This document shows, piece by piece, positions 1 to 5,001 of a DNA stretch of 5,001 nucleotides. A model generated the notes under the pieces. That model did not search any database. It worked only from the letters and a program-made list of their open reading frames with translations, and was not told the origin of the DNA. How positions within the stretch are numbered: the first letter of the stretch is position 1; the number at the start of each line of letters is the position of its first letter. Source of the DNA: JBCBSZ01 sp039197885 (GTDB lineage Bacteria; Actinomycetota; Acidimicrobiia; Acidimicrobiales; Poriferisodalaceae). A program made the translations under genes and the position numbers. Location: assembly GCA_039197885.1 (NCBI GenBank), contig JBCCTY010000298.1, forward strand, positions 1 to 5,001. The letters are read 5' to 3'.

Positions 1-355
1 CGTGCGCCGCCCGGGCCGCGTCGGCGATGGCGGTGATCACCTCGCTGCGGTCGAGCGCTCCGACGGCCTGGTCGAGCGAGCCGCGTCGATACCAGGGCGT
101 GGCGTAGAAGAGCCGGCCGTCCTGGTGGCCGGCGTCGAGCAACGGCACGAGCTCCTCGGCCATCACGGCCGAGTAGCAGCGCAGCTCCCGACCGAAACGA
201 GCGACGTCGTCGTCGGTGGCCCGGTGCGCGAGCACCTTGACCGCCACGTGCTGGGCGTCGAGACCGAGGCGCTCGGGGGCCTCGGCCTTCCAGAACGTGC
301 CGTGGTTGCCCTCCCCGAGCAGCTCGAGGAAGCGGTAGTCGGCGATCCCCTTCAT
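1..355 (-). CDS. Ser/Thr protein kinase, N-terminal part (3' end outside window)
   Basis: The first 118 residues of a second Hanks-type kinase are present, and its kinase fold begins almost at residue 1 (MKGIADYRFLELLGEG). The glycine-rich loop is GEGNHGTFWKA (14-24). The ATP-anchoring lysine is K40 in HVAVKVL. A Glu in RFGREL (E57) can be the helix-C partner. The hinge region lies in LFYATPWYRRGSL (82-94), and AIADAARAAH (109-118) corresponds to the helix just before the catalytic HRD loop, which is outside the window. The visible residues are compatible with an active kinase. Whether it has a membrane helix or sensor domain cannot be seen. The ATG overlaps the stop of the permease gene, so the two are probably translated together. 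It is a different gene from the kinase at the right edge, not a copy: the two visible parts cover different kinase regions and cannot be compared directly. Confidence 0.93.
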   Translation of the reverse strand, partial: MKGIADYRFLELLGEGNHGTFWKAEAPERLGLDAQHVAVKVLAHRATDDDVARFGRELRCYSAVMAEELVPLLDAGHQDGRLFYATPWYRRGSLDQAVGALDRSEVITAIADAARAAH

Positions 356-1605
356 GGGTGGCGGTCCTCCGGGACGTCAGCGGGGTCGAGATGGTGGTCA
401 GCGTCGAGGTGGTCGGCGTAGTCGGCGTCGATCTCGACGTCGCTGCGCCGGTAGGTCCGACCCCGGTCGAAGGCCGGCAGGCCCAACAGCCAGAGGCGAT
501 GGCGGACGGCGAGCAGCAGCCCGCCCGTGGCGACGACGGCACCGACGACGGCGTAGGCGGCGAGGCCCGCGTCGGTGCGCAGCTCGTCGAGGAACACGAT
601 CGTCGAGATCGTCTCGGCCACGGCGAGCCCGACCACGAGCCAGACGAGGTGGCGCACCGACAGGCGGGCGGCGACGGCGGAGCCGAGCGGCGCGCCCCAG
701 GCGACGACCGGCATCGCCGCGAGCCAGAGGCCGAAGAGATCGGCACGCCCGGCGTCGAGCGGCTCGTCGGGCACCACGTCACCGACGGCGGTGACCATCC
801 CGTCGGTGAGCTCGATCGAGAGATGCCCGTCGACGAGGCCGAGCAGCACGAAGCCGGTCACCGAGACCGCGGTCATCGCGACGACCGACGTGGGGACGCC
901 GATGCGCGGATCGAGGCCGACGAGCACGACGACGAGCAGGTAGGTGACGACGTCGGCGCCCGAGCCGACCAGCGCGGATGCCGCCCCTCCGATGGCTCCC
1001 GCCACGAGGCCGGCGACGACGAGGCGCGACCCGATGTCGTCGACGTCCTGCTCGATGACCCGCACCGGGACGCGGCGACCCAACACGACCACCAGGGCCA
1101 TGGCGGCGAGCACGAGCGTGAAGGTCACCTTGACGTAGGCGCCGGGGAGCACCGATGGGCGGAACGGGGCGTCGCCGTCGCCCCCGAACCACGCGACGAC
1201 GGCGAAGGCGACGACGGCAGCCGGGACCGAGATGGCGACGAGGCGCCACTGCACCGCTCGTCGGCGCAGGAGGATGGCGGCCGTGGCCGTGCCCATGCCG
1301 ACGGTCTGGATCGACAACGAGAACGACCGGGCCACCTCGGCCGGGACGTCGAGGAGCTTGGTGAACACGGGGAAGGCGACGGCGCCGCCGCCCTGCGGGG
1401 TCGACCCGGCGACGAAGCTGCCGAAGACCATCGTCACCGCAGCGGCCCACTGGTCAGCGATCCGGTCCCAGTGCCCGGCGGCGGTCACCCACACGGCCCA
1501 GACGGCGGTCACCGCGATCGAGACGCCGAGCGCCTGGCGGGCGCGGCCACGCTGCACCTCTCGCCGAGCGGCCTCGGCCTCGGCGACGAGATCGAGCCCG
1601 TTCAC
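352..1605 (-). CDS. TauE/SafE (TSUP) family permease
   Basis: The 417-residue polytopic protein probably exports or takes up small anions such as sulfite, sulfonates or organosulfur acids, the usual range of the TSUP family. It has the family's internal duplication. The first half carries GSTPQGGGAVAFP (67-79) followed by VARSFSLSIQTVGMG (91-105). The second half has AGAIGGAASALVGSGAD (202-218) and then VPTSVVAMTAVSVTG (237-251). The GSTPxGGGAVAFP signature matches, as I recall, a longer TSUP subgroup rather than the compact proteins of about 250 residues. Around ten hydrophobic segments are visible. A charged helical N-terminus (1-24) precedes the first, and residues 378-417 form an Asp/His-rich hydrophilic tail. 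The start is GTG at 1605, 28 bases after the previous stop, with only a weak GGGA upstream. The stop overlaps the next gene (ATGA). Substrate and direction of transport are not determined. Confidence 0.9.
   Translation of the reverse strand: MNGLDLVAEAEAARREVQRGRARQALGVSIAVTAVWAVWVTAAGHWDRIADQWAAAVTMVFGSFVAGSTPQGGGAVAFPVFTKLLDVPAEVARSFSLSIQTVGMGTATAAILLRRRAVQWRLVAISVPAAVVAFAVVAWFGGDGDAPFRPSVLPGAYVKVTFTLVLAAMALVVVLGRRVPVRVIEQDVDDIGSRLVVAGLVAGAIGGAASALVGSGADVVTYLLVVVLVGLDPRIGVPTSVVAMTAVSVTGFVLLGLVDGHLSIELTDGMVTAVGDVVPDEPLDAGRADLFGLWLAAMPVVAWGAPLGSAVAARLSVRHLVWLVVGLAVAETISTIVFLDELRTDAGLAAYAVVGAVVATGGLLLAVRHRLWLLGLPAFDRGRTYRRSDVEIDADYADHLDADHHLDPADVPEDRHP
365..370 (-). promoter_or_regulatory. Ribosome binding site GGAGGA for the second kinase
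   Basis: GGAGGA on the minus strand lies 9 bases before the ATG at 355, inside the 3' end of the permease gene. It is the strongest Shine-Dalgarno in the window and fixes the start of the second kinase at the ATGA overlap. Confidence 0.8.
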
Positions 1606-1633
1606 GATCGCGGTGCGTCCCGGCGCCGACCGG

Positions 1634-2062
1634 TCACCAGACCCGGCCGCCGCGGTAGCGCCATCGGATGAACACGACCTGGAACGGACCGTTGGCGACG
1701 AACCACACGAGGATCCAGGTCGTCGCGAAGTGCCACCAGAACGTGGTGGCGGTCACCCCGCTCATCTCGCCGGAGAAGAGCACGGCCCAGACCAGCAGCC
1801 CCTCGGGCACGCCGGTGAGGAGGCCGAACATCGTCGGCCAGTCCTTCTCCCATCGGAGCTGCTGGAGCGCGTGGTAGAGCGGCTCCCACAACACGGCGCC
1901 GAGGACGGCGGTGACCGCCACGGCGCGCAGCGCCATGGAGTACACGTCGCCGAGCTCACCGTCAGCGGGGAGGAACGGCCCGACGATCAGCGTCCAGACC
2001 ACGCCGACGGTGGCGAGCAGCACGAGACGGGTCTGGATGCGGCCGATCAGGTTCGGGGTCAT
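1634..2062 (-). CDS. Small Trp-rich four-helix membrane protein, unknown family
   Basis: This 142-residue protein has about four hydrophobic segments: residues 12-30, 42-66, 78-97 and 108-132. The ends are polar or basic (GRIQTR at the start, IRWRYRGGR near the end). It contains eleven tryptophans and no cysteine. His64 and His111 sit in or beside helices and could bind a ligand, cofactor or metal, but no recognised motif is present. The ATG at 2062 forms an ATGA overlap with the stop of the flavoprotein gene and has a GAGGAG ribosome site 7 bases upstream. An ATG 17 codons earlier has no such support and would lie inside the flavoprotein gene. I do not recognise the family. Its position suggests a membrane partner of the flavoprotein or of the permease 28 bases downstream, but this is inferred from position only. 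Confidence 0.82.
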   Translation of the reverse strand: MTPNLIGRIQTRLVLLATVGVVWTLIVGPFLPADGELGDVYSMALRAVAVTAVLGAVLWEPLYHALQQLRWEKDWPTMFGLLTGVPEGLLVWAVLFSGEMSGVTATTFWWHFATTWILVWFVANGPFQVVFIRWRYRGGRVW

Positions 2063-3669
2063 CGGGCAGCTCCTCGCGGGGCTGGTGGACGGCCGCGCAT
2101 CCGTCGCCACCACTCGCCCATCGAGCGGCGGGCGCCGATCTTCGGTGCGACGCCGACCACGGCGAGGTCGTCGGCGATGGCGAGGGCGGCGTACTGCAGG
2201 CCGAGGAACGAGTCGACGCCGGCGTAGTAGCCGCCGAGTGTGATGCTCCCGCTCGCGTACATCCGTCCGTCGCCGTTCCGCGCGCCTCGCACCTCGAAGG
2301 AGGGTGCCACGTCGAGGCGGCCGTAGGCGTTTCGCCCGGCTCCGCCGTGCTCGAGCAGGTCGGCGAGCACCCGATGCTCGCCGATGTCGGCCTCGAGGCC
2401 GGTGGCGTCGATCACGAAGTTGGCCGCGAGCTCGAGGGTGCCGTTGTCGGTGCGGACCTCGGTCACGACGGTCTGATCGGCGCCCTGGCTGACCGAGGTG
2501 ACCTGACCGGTGATCTGGCGGTAGGCGTTGGCTGCCCTCGCTCGCTGGAGCTGGCGCTGCCAGTACTTGCGCTTGGGGGTGTTGGTGCCACCCATCGTGC
2601 GGATGAGCTCGGCCCGCTCCGGACCCTCCAACGACTCGAGTCGGTCCTTGAGCTGGCCACCCCAGGCCGACTTCGGGAAGTTGAAGCCCTGGTAGGCGAA
2701 CCCGTCGCCGCCCTGGCGTCGGTAGGTCACCTTGTCGCCCTGGGGACCGTCGACGTAGTTGCGGAAGAGGTGGATCACGGTCGTGTCGGCCAGGCCCTGG
2801 TCACGATCGTCGAGCAGGCGTTGGAGCACGCGCGAGCCCACGATGCCGCTGCCCCGGACGAGGACCGTGGCCGGGTTGGCCCGCAGCTCGGCGTAGACGT
2901 GGTCGTGGGGCTCGTAGGCGTTGACCACCCGGGAGAAGTCGCTGTGGCGCTCGCGGTAGGCCTGCAGGTCGGGAAGGAACTTGATCCCGGGGTACCCGAC
3001 CGCGAGGTGGACGTGGTCGGCGCGGATCGCCCGACGGTCGCGGCCGGTCGAGCCCTCGGGAGCGAACAGGGCGACGTAGCCACCACTCTGGTGACGCCGG
3101 ACCATGCGCACGAGCCCCGACACGAGCGTCTCGGCCCAGCCGATGCGCAGGGCCTCGCGGTCGACGCCGTCGTAGACGTCGCCGGCCCGTGGGGTCCAGT
3201 AGTCGAGGCCGATCGGTTCGGCGAAGACGTTCCACATCGGAGCGATCCTGTCGCTCAGCGACGACGCCATCCGGCTCTCGCGCCAGGCGTAGGAGGGGAA
3301 GCCCCACACGTTGTCCATGACCGACGAGGCATCGGAGCGCAGCCGCTCCTGCTCGGGGATCTGGGAGTTGCCGGCCAGGTAGCGGTAGGTGGCCGATGGG
3401 CGCTCGAGGTTGGTGATGACCCGGATGTCCGAGGTCGGCACCCCGGCGATGCGCAGCGTGTCGACCAGGGCGAAGGAGCCGAGGCCGCCACCGATCGACA
3501 GCACGCGGGCCTGGTCGACGATCGGGATGCCGGCCCGCCGCAACATGTCGTCGGTCCACAACGACGAGCCGATCAACTCGTCGGTCAGGTCGCCCGTGCC
3601 CGGTGACCCCGGTTCGTCCGCGGGATCGCCGCCGGGACGGATGATGTTGGTCTCGTTGGCGTCGGTCAC
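2059..3669 (-). CDS. FAD/NAD(P)-dependent oxidoreductase, monooxygenase-like
   Basis: The 536-residue protein has two dinucleotide-binding motifs. The first is IGGGLGS after a beta strand (residues 59-65), with an acidic residue 27 positions further on (ERPSATY, E89) that fits FAD ribose binding. The second is GSGIVGS (273-279), followed by LFRN (R303), which suits an NADPH 2'-phosphate. DATG (421-424) and a C-terminal SGSITLGGYYAGVDSF segment (about 473-488) look like FAD-contacting elements. This order resembles class B flavin monooxygenases and the lysine/ornithine N-hydroxylase group; the substrate is unknown. The first 30 residues are polar and probably disordered. The GTG start at 3669 was chosen because it overlaps the upstream stop (GTGA) and the homology-like region begins soon after. 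The open frame to 3894 upstream is only the shadow of the kinase gene. No good Shine-Dalgarno is seen, so expression probably depends on coupling to the kinase. Confidence 0.86.
   Translation of the reverse strand: MTDANETNIIRPGGDPADEPGSPGTGDLTDELIGSSLWTDDMLRRAGIPIVDQARVLSIGGGLGSFALVDTLRIAGVPTSDIRVITNLERPSATYRYLAGNSQIPEQERLRSDASSVMDNVWGFPSYAWRESRMASSLSDRIAPMWNVFAEPIGLDYWTPRAGDVYDGVDREALRIGWAETLVSGLVRMVRRHQSGGYVALFAPEGSTGRDRRAIRADHVHLAVGYPGIKFLPDLQAYRERHSDFSRVVNAYEPHDHVYAELRANPATVLVRGSGIVGSRVLQRLLDDRDQGLADTTVIHLFRNYVDGPQGDKVTYRRQGGDGFAYQGFNFPKSAWGGQLKDRLESLEGPERAELIRTMGGTNTPKRKYWQRQLQRARAANAYRQITGQVTSVSQGADQTVVTEVRTDNGTLELAANFVIDATGLEADIGEHRVLADLLEHGGAGRNAYGRLDVAPSFEVRGARNGDGRMYASGSITLGGYYAGVDSFLGLQYAALAIADDLAVVGVAPKIGARRSMGEWWRRMRGRPPAPRGAAR
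2070..2075 (-). promoter_or_regulatory. Ribosome binding site GAGGAG for the small membrane protein
   Basis: GAGGAG on the minus strand lies 7 bases before the ATG at 2062, inside the last codons of the flavoprotein gene. It supports the 142-residue start over the longer open frame beginning at 2113. Confidence 0.75.
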
Positions 3670-5001
3670 GGCACCAGTCCGGTGTTGATCTGCAGGGTCT
3701 CGAGTGCGACGCCGATGTCGGTGATGTCCTCGGGCGCGACCGCCTGTGACACGAACAGCAGTGCCACGGTCTGGTCGGCGTTGAGCATCAGGACGTTCGA
3801 GATCACGGTGATGGTGCCGTCGCAGCTCCCGAAGAGCTCGTACTGTCCGCTGAACTCGCCGAGGGCGAAGGGCTGGCGGCCGCCGCTCACGCACTCGTCG
3901 TAGACGATCCCATCGAGGCCGGCGGAGATGTCGAAGGCGCCCGGAACCGCTCGGGCCAGCTGGACGACGACGCCCGGCGTGAGGAACGAGTTGAGCGCCT
4001 GGTCGACGTTCGGGGAGGCGATCAAGGTCTGGGACCCGTCGATCGCTCCGCCCTGCACGTCGATCCAGTCGGCGGGGACGTCGAGGACGATCGCCCCGCT
4101 GTCGTCGGACACCGTCACCGTGGTCCCCGGTGCCGGATCGGTCACGGTCGCGCCAGCACCCGGATCGAACAGGCCACCGAGGTCGGGTGGCGTGCGCACC
4201 GGGCCGGTGGTGGGGGGAGCGACGGTGGTCGGCGGTGCGACCGTGGTGGGCGGCGCCGGCGTCGTCGGTGGTGCCAGCGTCGTGGGCGTGACCGTGACGG
4301 TCGTTGCCGGATCGGTGGTGGTCGTGGCGCCCTGGGCGAGGGTGCTCGGCACGGGCTGGGGGTTCTCGCCGTTCGGTCCTCGGGTCACGATGAAGCCGAC
4401 GACCGCGACGAGCACGGCGCCGGCGGCGCCGGCGAGGACGGCGGGCCGCCTCCAGAACGGCTCCGACGCAGCCGTCGTCGTGGGCGTGGGGGCGGTGATC
4501 GGCTCGGCTGGTTGTGGACGGGCAACGACGGGCTGCGGGGTCGTCGGGGCCTGCTCGGCCGGGCCGTCGGGATCTGGGGGCGGGGTCGTGGGGGTGGGCA
4601 GCGACGTGCCCGCGGTACCCCGTACGACCGGGGTGTCGCCCGTGGTCGGCGGCAGGGTCGGGACCGCCTCGACCGAGCCGAGATCGGTGGTCATGTCGGT
4701 GCCGGGCCCGTCGGTCGGCAGCGCGGCCGCCTCACCGACGACGAGCAGCTCGCTGACCGGAACCCCCTCGGCCTGTTCGGCCTTCTGCAGATCTCGGCCG
4801 AGATCGGCGACCTGTTGGGGGCGGTCCGCCGGCTCCTTGGCCATGCCGCGCTCGAGGGCCCGACACACCGAGTCGGGCACGCCGCGGTCGCGGAGATCGG
4901 GCACCGGTTCCTGCGCGATGCGGGCGAGCACCGGCACGAGCGACTCGTCGGTCGGTCGGACGAACGGCGGACGACCCGTGAGCAGCTCGAAGAGCGTGGA
5001 C
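3666..5001 (-). CDS. Transmembrane Ser/Thr protein kinase, C-terminal part (5' end outside window)
   Basis: This is the last 444 residues of a Hanks-type (PknB-like) receptor kinase, which would phosphorylate Ser/Thr of cytosolic targets. The first visible residues, STLFELLTGRPPF, match kinase subdomain IX and the start of X. The conserved Arg of subdomain XI lies in EPADRPQQV, at about residues 56-64 of the visible part. A Pro/Thr-rich cytosolic linker follows (about 75-180). FWRRP then precedes one hydrophobic helix (about 186-205), which gives an N-in/C-out topology. Outside are an APPTT-repeat stalk (243-266) and a domain of about 150 residues with two cysteines (370 and 393) that could form a disulfide. 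The outer domain is not PASTA and I do not recognise it; it is presumably the sensor. The catalytic loop and ATP site lie beyond the right edge, so activity cannot be judged. The TGA stop overlaps the GTG of the next gene (GTGA). Confidence 0.93.
   Translation of the reverse strand, partial: STLFELLTGRPPFVRPTDESLVPVLARIAQEPVPDLRDRGVPDSVCRALERGMAKEPADRPQQVADLGRDLQKAEQAEGVPVSELLVVGEAAALPTDGPGTDMTTDLGSVEAVPTLPPTTGDTPVVRGTAGTSLPTPTTPPPDPDGPAEQAPTTPQPVVARPQPAEPITAPTPTTTAASEPFWRRPAVLAGAAGAVLVAVVGFIVTRGPNGENPQPVPSTLAQGATTTTDPATTVTVTPTTLAPPTTPAPPTTVAPPTTVAPPTTGPVRTPPDLGGLFDPGAGATVTDPAPGTTVTVSDDSGAIVLDVPADWIDVQGGAIDGSQTLIASPNVDQALNSFLTPGVVVQLARAVPGAFDISAGLDGIVYDECVSGGRQPFALGEFSGQYELFGSCDGTITVISNVLMLNADQTVALLFVSQAVAPEDITDIGVALETLQINTGLVP
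4203..4274 (-). repeat. Four tandem APPTT[P/V/G] hexapeptides in the kinase stalk
   Basis: Four consecutive 18-base units encode APPTTP, APPTTV, APPTTV and APPTTG, just outside the membrane helix of the kinase. The codons vary between copies, so the repeat is better conserved as protein than as DNA. This suggests selection for an extended Pro/Thr stalk, possibly O-glycosylated, rather than recent slippage. Similar Thr/Pro-rich linkers are common in surface proteins of high-G+C actinobacteria. Confidence 0.85.

Noticed and set aside
2..421. Plus-strand 139-codon open frame at the left edge
   Set aside because: The opposite strand encodes clear kinase motifs (glycine-rich loop, VAVK lysine), so this is its complement.
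1606..1633. Possible promoter or terminator in the only intergenic gap
   Set aside because: Only 28 bases, with no hairpin followed by a T run and no recognisable -10/-35 elements.
358..1671. Long plus-strand open frame (437 codons) opposite the permease
   Set aside because: It mirrors the permease gene. Its translation is rich in Asp, Glu, Gly, Arg and His with no hydrophobic core or motif, as expected from the complement of a high-G+C gene.
1602..1889. Minus-strand 95-codon open frame overlapping the end of the small membrane protein
   Set aside because: It is out of frame with the better supported gene and has an Arg-rich translation typical of a shadow frame.
2063..2113. Upstream 17-codon extension of the small membrane protein
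   Set aside because: It overlaps the flavoprotein's C-terminal codons. The ATG at 2062 has a GAGGAG site and an ATGA overlap.
2347..3606. Long plus-strand open frame (419 codons) opposite the flavoprotein
   Set aside because: It is antisense to a gene with clear cofactor motifs. Its own translation has no recognisable domain and no ribosome site supporting the start.
3670..3894. Upstream 75-codon extension of the flavoprotein
   Set aside because: The extension is Arg/His-rich, lies entirely inside the kinase's extracellular domain in another frame, and is low-complexity. The GTG at the GTGA overlap is the better start.

Overview
The window is a dense, high-G+C stretch in which every gene I can support lies on the minus strand. 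The strong G/C bias at third codon positions, the GTG starts, the Hanks-type Ser/Thr kinases and the Pro/Thr-rich extracellular linker point to an actinobacterium. The APPTTV-type linkers are reminiscent of Acidimicrobiia, but that placement is an inference. No RNA gene, mobile element, CRISPR array or terminator is visible. There is no non-coding stretch longer than 28 bases.

In transcription order (right to left), there are five genes. (1) The 3' part of a transmembrane Ser/Thr protein kinase, with the end of the kinase C-lobe, a Pro/Thr-rich cytosolic linker, one membrane helix, an APPTT-repeat stalk and an extracellular domain with two cysteines (3666-5001, 5' end outside the window). (2) A two-Rossmann-fold flavoprotein resembling FAD/NAD(P)H-dependent monooxygenases (2059-3669). 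(3) A small Trp-rich membrane protein with four predicted helices and no recognised family (1634-2062). (4) A TauE/SafE (TSUP) type permease with an Asp/His-rich C-terminal tail (352-1605). (5) The N-terminal 118 residues of a second Ser/Thr kinase, which runs off the left edge (1-355).

Three of the four junctions are 4-base stop/start overlaps (GTGA, ATGA, ATGA). The fourth is a 28-base gap. This is strong evidence for one operon with translational coupling. The arrangement suggests a regulated membrane/redox module: an extracellular signal sensed by kinase 1, a flavoenzyme, a small membrane partner and an anion-type exporter, with a second kinase translated directly after the exporter. The substrate is unknown. 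A sulfur or organic-anion chemistry would fit the TSUP family, but nothing in the sequence proves it.
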